A stretch of 45,263 nt of DNA from positions 1 through 45,263 of the forward strand of contig CAMNSZ010000021.1 in NCBI GenBank assembly GCA_946557105.1, read 5' to 3'. The notes below the pieces were generated by a model. The model was not told the DNA's origin, did not search any database, and saw nothing but the letters and a program-made list of their open reading frames with translations. The translations under genes and the position numbers were made by a program. The stretch's first letter is position 1; each line of letters starts with the position of its first letter. Positions 18,420 through 27,267 of the stretch are shown here, one piece after another. Origin of the DNA: an uncultured Lachnospiraceae bacterium (GTDB lineage: Bacteria; Bacillota; Clostridia; Lachnospirales; Lachnospiraceae).

Positions 18420-19649
18420 TTATCTCATGATAATCTGTGTTTCCCGTACATCAGAGACCAGCTTCATTTTACCGCTCTTCTGACACGTTTCAAGCACATA
18501 ATCCCCCTTAAAGCCTTCCGCCATAGCCACGCCGTTTTCATCGGTGCAAATCTCGCGCTCCGTCCACCACTCGCCCTTAATTAACTGCATCAGCCTTTCA
18601 TATACGGGTTTTACGCTGTTATCCTTACGAATCACGCCACTGGGCGCATTCAGCCATGCTCCGTCGGCAAAATCCCAGCCGGTAACGGCTTCCACCAGCG
18701 GATGCGCAAATAAGATACGGTACATTTCCTCCGTCTGCTTCATCTGACGCTCCTCCCCCTCGGCAGTGGAAGGCCATTCCTTCACCTGAAAATCATTTAA
18801 ATCTTCAATCTCCGGCGGAATCAGGTCGCCCGAGACAAGAGTATTTTCCGTAAAATGAATCGGAAGTCCGAAATGCTCATAGCGCTCCAAAATCTGCTCA
18901 AGCTTTTCAGCCCCCCAGTAGCCCTGATGCTGGTGGGACTGGATACCTATGGCGCTGATGGGCACTCCCGCCTGAAGACAGCCGTCAATAAGAATCTCGT
19001 AGGAAATCGAGGTATTAAAATCATTGAGCAAAAGCTGCGCTTTGGGATTCGCCTCCTTGGCGGCGGCAAAGGTCTCCTTGATAATACCTACTCGACCAAT
19101 ATCCTTACATACTCTGGTAATAGCATTATCATATTTATCAAATATAGGCATGATGACTACTTCATTAATAACATCCCATATATCAACGGTTCCCTTAAAA
19201 TCAGTTACATCCCGCACGATTCTTTGAAGTTGTTTTTTCAAAATTGTTTTGTTGTCATATTTCATCAACCAGTCCGCACACGCGGTATGCCAGCAGAGCG
19301 GATGCCCCTTCACGGTCACGTTTTTCTCCCGCAAGAATTCTGCCGCTCTCATTCTGCTTTCCGTCTCGGGCTTCCCCTCCTGCGCCTCGAATTGGCCCAA
19401 ATAGAACGGCAGCGTGCCGTAATTATATAAGGCAAGCCATCGATCCATTCTTTCCCGTAAAAATTCCCTGTCTTCACCGACAGTTGGATTTGTAAGGGGA
19501 ATTGCGTTAAATGCCCCGCAGCCAAACAAAAATTCATGTCTTGTCTGTCTGAAGGTGAGCTTTGTATTTGCGACAGGCATCCCCTGTTCGTCTACAATAT
19601 GCAGCTTACATTTTGCTTTTCTGTGCGCCAAATTGTCATTTTTTTTCAT
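18420..19649 (-). CDS. GH10 family endo-1,4-beta-xylanase, intracellular
   Basis: 409 residues and no signal peptide. The catalytic barrel has the GH10 landmarks VKGHPLCWHT, DIWDVINEV (acid/base Glu), LNDFNTS, IGIQSHQHQGYW, HFTENTLVSG (nucleophile Glu in the TE pair) and VTGWDFADGAW. An N-terminal beta-strand segment and a C-terminal beta-rich tail (about 365-409) flank it. A cytoplasmic location suggests it trims imported xylo-oligosaccharides. CGGGAGAAAAATT precedes the ATG. It is divergent from an AraC-type activator across 307 bases, a common arrangement for sugar-responsive control. Confidence 0.93.
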   Translation of the reverse strand: MKKNDNLAHRKAKCKLHIVDEQGMPVANTKLTFRQTRHEFLFGCGAFNAIPLTNPTVGEDREFLRERMDRWLALYNYGTLPFYLGQFEAQEGKPETESRMRAAEFLREKNVTVKGHPLCWHTACADWLMKYDNKTILKKQLQRIVRDVTDFKGTVDIWDVINEVVIMPIFDKYDNAITRVCKDIGRVGIIKETFAAAKEANPKAQLLLNDFNTSISYEILIDGCLQAGVPISAIGIQSHQHQGYWGAEKLEQILERYEHFGLPIHFTENTLVSGDLIPPEIEDLNDFQVKEWPSTAEGEERQMKQTEEMYRILFAHPLVEAVTGWDFADGAWLNAPSGVIRKDNSVKPVYERLMQLIKGEWWTEREICTDENGVAMAEGFKGDYVLETCQKSGKMKLVSDVRETQIIMR

Positions 19650-19956
19650 AATTTTTCTCCCGTTCTACTCCAAACGCCTTTTCGTGTCCTTTGGTATAAT
19701 GTACAAAATCACTTAGACAGAAGCTTTCTGCCTATTGTAATTATAATTATTTTCTTCTATGTCAACTACCTAAGCCTTGCCAATTTATAATCATTTTTTG
19801 TCATCAATTTCTTTCTTTTAGGAAAATTATTATTATTTTTTGTTGTACAATTATTGACTTTTTGCCATTATTCAAGTATTTTAATATTATAGTATTTAAA
19901 ATTTATTATATTTTTTACTTGGCACCTATTTTTGCATTACAAACGGAGGATAAAAT
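19650..19956. other. AT-rich divergent regulatory region
   Basis: Separates the xylanase gene (-) from the AraC-type gene (+). It is very AT-rich, with a TATAAT on the plus strand near 19700 but no clear paired -35. Binding sites of the AraC-type protein would be expected here; none can be assigned by eye. Confidence 0.5.
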
Positions 19957-20823
19957 ATGGCAAATAGCAAACATTATGAAAATTTACATTTTGACCACAT
20001 GATAAACACTATCAATACAGACTTTTTCCCCGAATCCTTTCCTCTCCATTGGCATAAATATATTGAAATTATCGCCCTGCCGGAGGATGCCGATATAGGC
20101 CGGGCTCCCACGCTCAGCATTAACCAGACTGTTTATCAGATGGCGCCCGGTGATATTTTGTTAATATGGCCCGGTGAATTACATGAAATTATAGAAAATA
20201 CCGGCCGTCAGTTGATCGGTCTGCAGTTTTCCATAACCGTATTTAACGAATTACCTGATTTCACTCCCTTTTTAAATCTTTTCAGGACATTTCACCATAT
20301 ACGGCAATTAGGCACGCCCGAGCTGGCTCAAAGCATGCAGATTCATCTTAGGCATATGCTTTCCGTTCAGGATACTCCCAAAACCTTTTCCGGCGTGGAA
20401 ACGTTGATTTGCTTATATGAAATGTTTATGGAGTTCGGCTCCTATCTTAAAAATACGGTACTAAAGGATACCGAACAATATTCTTCGGGCGCCGGCAAAA
20501 CCATCGAAAAGATAAATATTGCCTGTAGCTATATAATCGAAAACTGTGAAAATGAGCTTACCCTTGAGTCAACTGCCGATTATATCGGATTCAGCGCATG
20601 CTATTTTTCCCGTATCTTTAAGCAGTTTACCAACTATAACTTTGTCGAGTATCTGACACTGCAAAGAATTAAGCGCGCCCAGCTGCTTTTATCCGACTCC
20701 GACATGACAATTACCGAAATATCTTATCAGGCGGGCTTTAAAAGCATTTCTACCTTCAATCGGGTCTTTAGACAATACAAGGGCTGCTCTCCGGGCGAAT
20801 ACCGCAAATACTATTTAAAATAG
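19957..20823 (+). CDS. AraC family transcriptional regulator
   Basis: 288 residues. The N-terminal half is a cupin-like ligand domain (FPLHWHKYIEIIALPED, MAPGDILLIWPGELHEI). The last 100 residues hold two helix-turn-helix units: LTLESTADYIGFSACYFSRIFKQ and MTITEISYQAGFKSISTFNRVFRQYKGCSPGEYRK, the classic AraC/XylS end. GGAGG lies ten bases before the ATG. Divergent from the GH10 xylanase, it is probably a sugar-responsive activator of that gene and the linked MATE exporter. Confidence 0.95.
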   Translation: MANSKHYENLHFDHMINTINTDFFPESFPLHWHKYIEIIALPEDADIGRAPTLSINQTVYQMAPGDILLIWPGELHEIIENTGRQLIGLQFSITVFNELPDFTPFLNLFRTFHHIRQLGTPELAQSMQIHLRHMLSVQDTPKTFSGVETLICLYEMFMEFGSYLKNTVLKDTEQYSSGAGKTIEKINIACSYIIENCENELTLESTADYIGFSACYFSRIFKQFTNYNFVEYLTLQRIKRAQLLLSDSDMTITEISYQAGFKSISTFNRVFRQYKGCSPGEYRKYYLK

Positions 20824-20850
20824 CCTCCTCCTCTTAACGCAGCACGGCAA

Positions 20851-20900
20851 AATACGGCTGTGACAACGTTTTCTTCTCACACTGTCGCAGCCGTATTTCT
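20851..20900. terminator. Bidirectional terminator
   Basis: AATACGGCTGTGACA and TGTCGCAGCCGTATT form a 15-bp stem with one wobble around a 17-base loop, flanked by A and T-rich ends, between the convergent AraC and SDR genes. Confidence 0.8.
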
Positions 20901-20938
20901 TATTCTCTCGCTATTTCTTCTTTAATATTTCCATCCGT

Positions 20939-21685
20939 TTATGCCTTGCATGCGCCGTCCACCGACAATATTTCACCTGTCACATAGCTTGCCATATCGC
21001 TTGCCAGATACAGGAATGCGTTTGCCACATCCTCAGGTTCTCCCGGTCTTCCCAACGGAATCTTCGCGCTGATTCTGTCAACCATTTCCTTGGGCAGAGC
21101 CGCTACCATATCCGTTTTGGTAACTCCCGGAGCCACCGCATTTACACGAATGTTATCCTTACCCAGCTCCCTTGCCAGAGAAACGGTAAGCCCGTTCACC
21201 GCATATTTACTGGTGGGATATCCCACGCCGGAGGGCTGCCCCCCCATGCTGACCATAGAGCTTGTATTCAGGATGCAGCCTCCTCCCTGCTCCTTCATGA
21301 TTTTCACGGCCGGCAGTATAGCATAAAACAACGCCTTTACATTCAAATCAATCGCCTTGTCAAACTCCTCCGGCGTATAATCATAAATAGGCGTACTCTG
21401 GGAAATGCCTGCGTTATTCACAAGAATATCCAGCCTGCCAAACCGTTCCTTCACGGCAATGACCGCCTTCTCCACCTCCCCAGCGTCCGTAAGACATGGG
21501 CACATTCCCTCTGCCTCCCAGTCTGCGTTCTCTTCCTTAAGCTTGGCAAGCGCCTTGTCCACCGTCTCCTGTCTTGAACCAAAAAGCACTACCTTCGCAC
21601 CGTTTGCAAGATACTTCCGCACAATTTCATAACCGATTCCTCTCGTACCTCCGGTTACAATAGCAACTTTACCTTCCAATAACAT
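20939..21685 (-). CDS. SDR family oxidoreductase (FabG-like)
   Basis: 248 residues, a classical short-chain dehydrogenase. It has the cofactor loop TGGTRGIGYEIV, VNNAGISQS, the catalytic Ser in LNTSSMVSMGG, the YPTSK Tyr-Lys pair, NAVAPGVTKTDM and the C-terminal YVTGEILSVDGAC. It should oxidise or reduce a hydroxyl/keto group with NAD(P). Similarity to 3-oxoacyl-ACP reductase and sugar-alcohol dehydrogenases does not settle the substrate. AAGGAAGG precedes the start. It stands alone rather than in a fatty-acid operon. Confidence 0.9.
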   Translation of the reverse strand: MLLEGKVAIVTGGTRGIGYEIVRKYLANGAKVVLFGSRQETVDKALAKLKEENADWEAEGMCPCLTDAGEVEKAVIAVKERFGRLDILVNNAGISQSTPIYDYTPEEFDKAIDLNVKALFYAILPAVKIMKEQGGGCILNTSSMVSMGGQPSGVGYPTSKYAVNGLTVSLARELGKDNIRVNAVAPGVTKTDMVAALPKEMVDRISAKIPLGRPGEPEDVANAFLYLASDMASYVTGEILSVDGACKA

Positions 21686-21822
21686 AAATCTACCTTCCTT
21701 TCTCGAAACTTGGAGCCGCCGCTCCTCTTATAGTATGATTATACAATGGACTTCATACTTTGTCACCCTATTTTACCGTTTGCCGGACTCTCCCGGCAAT
21801 TGACGCAAAGCAGCTTTCGTTA

Positions 21823-21851
21823 TTGACGGCAAAAAGCTTTTATGCTATTCT
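21823..21851 (+). promoter_or_regulatory. Promoter of the attenuator-controlled resistance-type gene
   Basis: TTGACG (21823-21828), 17-base spacer, TATTCT (21846-21851), directly before the leader peptide ORF. Confidence 0.6.
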
Positions 21852-21882
21852 GTCTCTATAGGAAGGCAGGTGAGTAAATATT

Positions 21883-21945
21883 ATGGGAAAATTTTATGAT
21901 AGGAAAAACGAAAGTAATATTGCTCACTTGATAAGCATTGCATAA
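21883..21945 (+). CDS. Leader peptide of 20 residues
   Basis: ATG at 21883 follows GGAAGG/AGGTGAG at 21861-21874. The ORF starts MGKFYDRKNESN and ends with TAA at 21945. Codons 8-11 overlap a 12-base segment (21904-21915) complementary to part of the terminator hairpin downstream. This is the arrangement of ribosome-mediated attenuators in front of antibiotic resistance genes. The inducing drug cannot be told from the peptide. Confidence 0.65.
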   Translation: MGKFYDRKNESNIAHLISIA

Positions 21946-21993
21946 AAGGCACGGGTGTTTATTATAGGCAATAAAAACAGCACTTTCGTTTTT
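21904..21993 (+). promoter_or_regulatory. Antiterminator pairing in attenuator
   Basis: AAAAACGAAAGT (21904-21915) is the exact reverse complement of ACTTTCGTTTTT (21982-21993). The latter contains part of the 5' arm of the terminator, so the two structures exclude each other. Confidence 0.7.
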
Positions 21994-22009
21994 CGGAAGT
22001 GCTGTTTTT
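21973..22009 (+). terminator. Attenuator terminator
   Basis: AAAAACAGCACTT (21973-21985) and AAGTGCTGTTTTT (21997-22009) form a perfect 13-bp stem, extendable by three pairs, ending in a T run before the phosphotransferase gene. Confidence 0.92.
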
Positions 22010-22031
22010 ATATTTGGAAAGGATAAACACT

Positions 22032-22852
22032 ATGCTAAAATTAAAGTATTTATTTGAAAATTATGACCTTGCAAGGGAGGCTTTAAAAAACTGGGAGCAT
22101 GATACGGCCGACTTGGATAATATGCTCTCGCAATTCCGCATATCTTCCAATGCAATATATCCCTTTTGCCAAAACGGAAATATTTGTTTTTTACGTCTTG
22201 CACCTCTGGAGGAAAAGCTGGAGAAAAATATTTTGGGCGAACTGGAATTTATCAATTACCTTCTTGCACACGATTACCCTGCATGCAGGCCTATAAAGGC
22301 AAAAAACGGCGAAATATGCCTGAGGCTGAATACCAAATGGGGAGATTACTATGCGAATATGCCGCCCCCGATTATATGTTTTCGGAACTGGAGGCTCTTA
22401 AATCCCGGATGGATAAGCTTCCCATAAGCAGTGATAATTACGGCTGCATCCATTATGATTTTGAACCTGATAATGTCTTTTATGACCCTAAGACTAAAGC
22501 CTGCTCCGTCATAGATTTTGACGATGGCATGTATTGTTGGTACGCACTGGATATTGAGCAGGTATTTGACTCCCTTGCAGAGAGTCTAAACGACGAAGCC
22601 CTGCAAACCGCCAAGGATGAATTTATGTACGGATATCAAAAAGAACGCCCTATGCCAAAGGCACTATCCAAAGAAATACAGAGCATGCTGCCGCTTATGC
22701 GGCGCTTCATCAATCTGTACGGCTATGCCCGGTTAATCAGATGCGTTGCGGAAAAGTTCGCCGATGAACCCCAGTGGCTTATCGCTTTAAGAGAAAAGCT
22801 CAATAAAGCCATACGGGCAAAGGAAAAAAGCGTTCAGGGCTTTTTTATCTAG
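22032..22852 (+). pseudogene. Aminoglycoside phosphotransferase-like gene with internal deletion and frameshift
   Basis: The N-terminal part (MLKLKYLFENYDLAREALKN to NGEICLRLNTKWGDYYA) reads in one frame until about 22350. The C-terminal part continues in the next frame from about 22350 (EYAAPDYMFSELEALKSRMD), including the catalytic YGCIHYDFEPDNVF (the HxDxxxxN motif) and VIDFDDGMYCWYALDIEQ. Intact homologues of this APH/choline-kinase-like family have more residues between these segments, including the phrase around the kinase hinge; about 50-70 residues appear to be missing. The remaining gene should be inactive. The leader attenuator upstream is intact. Confidence 0.8.
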
Positions 22853-22937
22853 CGTTTCATTTGGGATACTCCCCAGTCGAGATCTATTTCAAGGAACGCC
22901 TTTCCGGCAGGAATCCGTAAAAGACTTTGGAACTGCA

Positions 22938-22965
22938 TTGACAGTCCGGAAAATCTTTGTATAAT
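22938..22965 (+). promoter_or_regulatory. Strong promoter without a downstream gene
   Basis: TTGACA (22938-22943), 16-base spacer and TATAAT (22960-22965), both perfect. A GGGCAGA/TCTGCCC hairpin (22974-23002) begins at the expected transcript start. No plus-strand gene follows. Confidence 0.55.
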
Positions 22966-23041
22966 ACAGACAAGGGCAGAACCAGAAAATACGGCTCTGC
23001 CCCTTTGCAGCTATTCACATATCTTATATCAGATTTTGAGT

Positions 23042-23363
23042 TTACACAAACCTTGAAACCGTCTTTTTCATTTCCCTTACCATCATATGCTCATTTAACA
23101 GTATTCCATCCTTTAGTCTGATGGCGTTTGGACGGACGCCCGCGCATTGCTTCATTTTCAGAAGAATTAAACCTTTCAAACAGAGCCCTTTCTCCTTCCG
23201 GAGTGTACTTACTGCATTCTTCAGGATAGCGCAGAATAAACTCCGTCTCTCCGGCAGAGACCGTCAGATATTCCAAGACGCCCTCAATATCTTCTTCCTT
23301 GGGGCTTCGCAGAAGCGCTTTACGCCCATCCTTTAAGCTGAACCAAATATCATTTATCAGCAT
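23042..23363 (-). pseudogene. GNAT acetyltransferase with central deletion
   Basis: The start at 23363 has GGAGGAACGCT before the ATG. The first 70 residues (MLINDIWFSLKDGRKALLRS to RFNSSENEAM) match the N-terminus of GNAT acetyltransferases. Translation then leaves the family and stops at 23091. In another frame the sequence just beyond reads VRPNAIRLKDGILLNEHMMV and ends at 23042-23044, which looks like the C-terminal strand of the same family. The acetyl-CoA-binding centre (roughly 80 residues) is missing, so no activity is expected. Confidence 0.72.
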
Positions 23364-23423
23364 AGCGTTCCTCCTCTTAATTCTTTCCTGCAAATTTACA
23401 ATGATAAAAGTCAAAACAATTAT

Positions 23424-24176
23424 CTAAAACATTTCGTCTAATAAAATATAATAGTCTATTTTGGGGTAATCAGGCTCTATTCCTAACATTTCAAAAAATA
23501 TCCTTTCATAATTTGCGTCCGGATAGTAATCTCTGATATCTCTGACGCAAAATGCGATATCCTGCCATTTATCCGCAATACCGCATCTTGCCAAATCATA
23601 AAAATATATTTCTCCATCCGCAACAAAAAAATTTGCGCCTATATCTCCATGGGAAAAGACGAGCTCTTCCGGCGGCCTGTTATTGCAAAGCCACAAATAT
23701 AGTTCCTCCGGTTTCGTAAAATTCGTCGTGTCCTGCCAATTTACCGCGTCCACGTCCGCCAGATTACGCTGCAACAGATAGTCTAATTCCTGTAGGCGCA
23801 TATCCAGCCTTGATGAAAAATTGCACTGAGATATGTCTATAGACCACAGCTGCTTTATTGCCTTAACTAAATAGGATATGTATTGCAAAGGAGTTTCAGC
23901 AAAATCATCTATATGCCTTCCTCGTATCTCACTCATGATTAAATATTCGCTATCTTCTGTTTCGCCATATTCCAAAACCTCGGGAACGTTTAACTTATCG
24001 GTGAGCCACCGCATTACTGCCGCTTCTCTTTTTACGCTATATGTTGTCTGAGAAAAGACCTTATTTATTGTTTTAAGATAATATGTGGTTTCATCTATCC
24101 GGCATTTATATACTTCTGCCGGAGACATTCCCTCTAGACTCTTTTCTACACTGGTAATCCTATTTATATATTTCAT
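23424..24176 (-). CDS. APH(3')-like aminoglycoside phosphotransferase family protein
   Basis: 250 residues, close to the family length of about 260. The C-terminal half shows LVFSHGDIGANFFVADGEIYFYDLARCGIADKWQDIAFCVRDI: HGD and Asn form the catalytic loop, the Asp in YDLAR binds Mg2+, and ADKWQDIA is typical for APH(3'). The N-lobe has YYLKTI (ATP-binding Lys) and VPEVLEYGETEDSEYLIMSEI. It would phosphorylate an aminoglycoside-like substrate with ATP; actual resistance is not shown. AAGGAGACAGG precedes the start. Base composition is lower in GC than the housekeeping genes, suggesting acquisition. Confidence 0.87.
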   Translation of the reverse strand: MKYINRITSVEKSLEGMSPAEVYKCRIDETTYYLKTINKVFSQTTYSVKREAAVMRWLTDKLNVPEVLEYGETEDSEYLIMSEIRGRHIDDFAETPLQYISYLVKAIKQLWSIDISQCNFSSRLDMRLQELDYLLQRNLADVDAVNWQDTTNFTKPEELYLWLCNNRPPEELVFSHGDIGANFFVADGEIYFYDLARCGIADKWQDIAFCVRDIRDYYPDANYERIFFEMLGIEPDYPKIDYYILLDEMF

Positions 24177-24306
24177 TCCTGTCTCCTTTTCATTTCCGAT
24201 TCATAATATAAACCCGACTACCTCATGATAAAACAAATACTGCCGATACTGACCGATAAATTTTATCCCCTGCGACATGGTAAAACCTTATGTAAAATAA
24301 AAAATC

Positions 24307-25098
24307 CTATAAAATAAATTGCATAACTTCGTTTATTTTCCAATTCTTTGCAGAAAGAACAAGCGCCCTATCATTTATTACTTCTTTTATAATGCGCATT
24401 TCTAATTGCTGCCTATGCTTGAAATGGGCAATCAAATCTTCAAAAGCACCACATTCATGTTCCATTCCGTACGGCGAACGAATCAAATACTCCAACATCA
24501 TTTGATACCACAATTCATTTCCTGAATCATCACAACGTTCTTTTCTTATAATTTTGATACTTTCTTCCAGCCTGTCGTTATATAAGTACAATAACAAAAA
24601 TTGCTCTTTATTGACATTACCGTATAATTCGCGATAAAACTCTATAATTTCGCAGTCCTTTAATAAATGAAATAAAATCAAATCCTCTATTATATTTTGG
24701 AAAAAAGCACACTCAAACAGATAACCGCTTTCCGAAAAATTTCTGTATCTTGAAAAAATAAGCTCTTTCAAATCCTGTAACGTTTTTCGTTTGTTATACA
24801 CTTCATATCTTTCCAAATCCTTATGGAAATTCGGAATGTCTGTAATAATTTTGGTATAAGTAACAATAAAATTCTGCTGCTCTCTGAAGGTATTTTTTAT
24901 TATTTCATCCCGAATGGGATTATAGCGTTTTAATACCTCCTCATATTCTTCTTTTGACATCCATGCACACCATGCCAAATCAACCGGCGAATAATCCCCC
25001 TCCCTACAAACATGAAACTCCGAAGCAGCGTCAAAAACAGCATTCAGTAATGTAGACTTTCCCATTCCTTGAATACCTTCAATAAAAACATTCTTCAT
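24307..25098 (-). CDS. P-loop kinase-like protein
   Basis: About 263 residues. The Walker A motif GIQGMGKST (residues 8-16) is at the N-terminus, as in small-molecule kinases; a helical region rich in acidic residues and Phe/Tyr follows. No clear lid or substrate motif lets me name the substrate. The ATG at 25098 has GGGAGAAATAAC before it and is preferred over one 30 bases upstream. It lies upstream of the APH(3')-like gene on the same strand, separated by about 130 bases, in a patch of resistance-type genes. Confidence 0.75.
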   Translation of the reverse strand: MKNVFIEGIQGMGKSTLLNAVFDAASEFHVCREGDYSPVDLAWCAWMSKEEYEEVLKRYNPIRDEIIKNTFREQQNFIVTYTKIITDIPNFHKDLERYEVYNKRKTLQDLKELIFSRYRNFSESGYLFECAFFQNIIEDLILFHLLKDCEIIEFYRELYGNVNKEQFLLLYLYNDRLEESIKIIRKERCDDSGNELWYQMMLEYLIRSPYGMEHECGAFEDLIAHFKHRQQLEMRIIKEVINDRALVLSAKNWKINEVMQFIL

Positions 25099-25184
25099 GT
25101 TATTTCTCCCTTCTTTCCTATGGTTCAAGTATTTTCGCCGTTAAAATGTATGTTCCGATATTATATCACCCCCCTCTCACTGCG

Positions 25185-27266
25185 TCAATCCATCCCTTCA
25201 GGTTCTGTTTCCTGCCGCCCGTATTCGCACTCAATCCGCTTTTCAATTTTCAAGATATTTTGTCCGTCCTTGTATTCATAAGTAACATTATCCATACTTT
25301 TCTTCACGATATAGATACCTAATCCCCCGATACCGCGCTCCTCAACCGTTAGACCGGTATCGGGATCTTTCCTATCCAAAGGGTTATAGGGAATACCCGT
25401 ATCTATAAAAGTAACAACGGCTCTAAGCGGCGTTCCCTGACGCTCCACTCTGATAATTACGGAGCCTGTGTCCGTCCGGTACGCGTAAAAAGCAATATTG
25501 GCAAACAGCTCGTCAACCGCTATGGCAATCGGAATCCGCACCTCCTTTGCACAGCCCATGGCTTCCAGCTGCCCGTCCACAAAATCCGCAACCCTTTCCA
25601 TATTTTGAACGGTGGCGGCGACGGTCAGCTGAGCGCCGTTCTTATGGTTATTTTCAGGCATTCTCGATTTAAATTCCATACACAGCATAGTGATATCGTC
25701 GAACTGGGGGGCGGTTCCCGCAAAGGCGTCAATACTCTCCTTCACCGTCTCCAAAATATCACAAATAGATTTATCCCTCCCACGGTTGAGCGCCGCCTTT
25801 AGCCTTTCCCTGCCAAACAATTCGTTCCTGTGGTTCGTCGCCTCGGTAACGCCGTCGGTATATTGGAAAAGCTTATCTCCTTCCTGCAAAATCAGGCTGC
25901 CCTCCTCATACCTCATGTCCTCAAGCCCTGCAAGTACAAAGCCGGGGCTAATCTCATATACCTCAAAGCTCCCCTCCGCTCTTTGAATAAAAGGCATTTC
26001 ATGACCTGCGTTGACATAGCGAAATTCCCCCGTCACAAGATCCAGCACGCCTTCAAATGCCGTAATAAAAAGCCCCTCGCTGTTTGACTCGCATAACAGT
26101 TTGTTCACTTCAGTAAAGACCTCCCCCAGATTTCTTCCCGGCCGGGTATGATCCTTAATCAGAGTCTTTCCGATCACCATAAACAGCGCGGCGGGAACCC
26201 CCTTGCCGGACACGTCCGCCATGACAATGGCAAGATGACCTTCATCCACCATAAAGAAATCATAGAAATCTCCTCCCACCTCCTTTGCCGGCTTCATCGT
26301 CGCATAGATATCCGCCTCCTCCCGCTCCGGAAAGGCGGGGAAAATACAGGGCAGCATAGATTTCTGAATATCGGCCGCAACATCCAGCTCCGCACCGATT
26401 CGCTCCTTTTCCGCCGTAACTAACGTAAGATTTTCAATATATTTTTTGATGTCAAACTCCATTTTCTGAACGGAGACTGCAAGCACACCGATTTCATAAG
26501 GATTGTTTAACGCCGTTAAGATTTCCGCAGGCTTATCGCTGTTATCCGCAAATCGTTTCGCTTCCATGGTGATTTCCGCCACCGGTCGTATCAGCATATG
26601 GTTCAGCCACAAAAAATACACGGTGAAAGCTGCGACTGTCACTATCGCCGCAATTAACGCCACATGCCTTACATAAGCGCTTCTTGCGTTTTCCAGCACT
26701 GTCATCGCCTTCTCCACGCCTAAGACCGCAACTATATTTCCGTGGGAATCCTTTACGGCAAGCCCCGCCGTGGTATGGGCTCCCGACTCCGAATAGGAAT
26801 AGAGATATTTTTCCGCCTTTCCTCCGGTATCTAAAATATGCTTCAGCTCCTCCATATACTGCGGGTCCATATCCTGCTGCCTGAAGCCAAGCTCATAACG
26901 GTCAAACCCTGTTGCAGGGTTTACCGCATCATATATATAAGTTGTAGTCATATAATCGGAATCATCAATCTTTGCCACATAGATAAAATTACAGCTCCCC
27001 GATACCACCAACGCGTCAAGCCTTGCCTGTATCCTTTCATAATCGCTGTCAGTCTGCCCTGTCTTCAAGTATTCTTCAAATTTATCCGGATTCAGATATG
27101 TGAGAGCCGTCTCGGCAATTTCATATGCCGTATCGTTATATTGCCTTTCAAGTACCGCAGTGAACTCCCTGTAGCCTGTCGTTGCGGTAATCGCAGCCAG
27201 CAGAAGAATAATAACGGCTATTCCCACAGTCAGAGCCACCGCCAGTTTACGTTTTCTCTTTCTCAA
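25185..27266 (-). CDS. Membrane PP2C/SpoIIE-type phosphatase with HAMP and C-terminal HATPase
   Basis: 693 residues. Two membrane helices (about 7-30 and 201-224) flank a 170-residue extracellular sensor of cache-like composition, followed by HAMP (to about 275). The SpoIIE/RsbU phosphatase domain (about 315-530) shows the metal ligands in VGGDFYDFF, MADVSGKGVPAALFM and QFDDITML. A HATPase domain like RsbW/SpoIIAB (about 545-680) has VDELFANIAFYAY, FIDTGIPYNP and ERGIGGLGIYIVKK. It should dephosphorylate a STAS protein, probably the one at 31474. The start is TTG with GGGAGG six bases before it, beginning directly after the stop of the GH3-like gene; it is the last gene of the operon. Confidence 0.92.
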   Translation of the reverse strand: MRKRKRKLAVALTVGIAVIILLLAAITATTGYREFTAVLERQYNDTAYEIAETALTYLNPDKFEEYLKTGQTDSDYERIQARLDALVVSGSCNFIYVAKIDDSDYMTTTYIYDAVNPATGFDRYELGFRQQDMDPQYMEELKHILDTGGKAEKYLYSYSESGAHTTAGLAVKDSHGNIVAVLGVEKAMTVLENARSAYVRHVALIAAIVTVAAFTVYFLWLNHMLIRPVAEITMEAKRFADNSDKPAEILTALNNPYEIGVLAVSVQKMEFDIKKYIENLTLVTAEKERIGAELDVAADIQKSMLPCIFPAFPEREEADIYATMKPAKEVGGDFYDFFMVDEGHLAIVMADVSGKGVPAALFMVIGKTLIKDHTRPGRNLGEVFTEVNKLLCESNSEGLFITAFEGVLDLVTGEFRYVNAGHEMPFIQRAEGSFEVYEISPGFVLAGLEDMRYEEGSLILQEGDKLFQYTDGVTEATNHRNELFGRERLKAALNRGRDKSICDILETVKESIDAFAGTAPQFDDITMLCMEFKSRMPENNHKNGAQLTVAATVQNMERVADFVDGQLEAMGCAKEVRIPIAIAVDELFANIAFYAYRTDTGSVIIRVERQGTPLRAVVTFIDTGIPYNPLDRKDPDTGLTVEERGIGGLGIYIVKKSMDNVTYEYKDGQNILKIEKRIECEYGRQETEPEGMD

Positions 27267-27267
27267 T

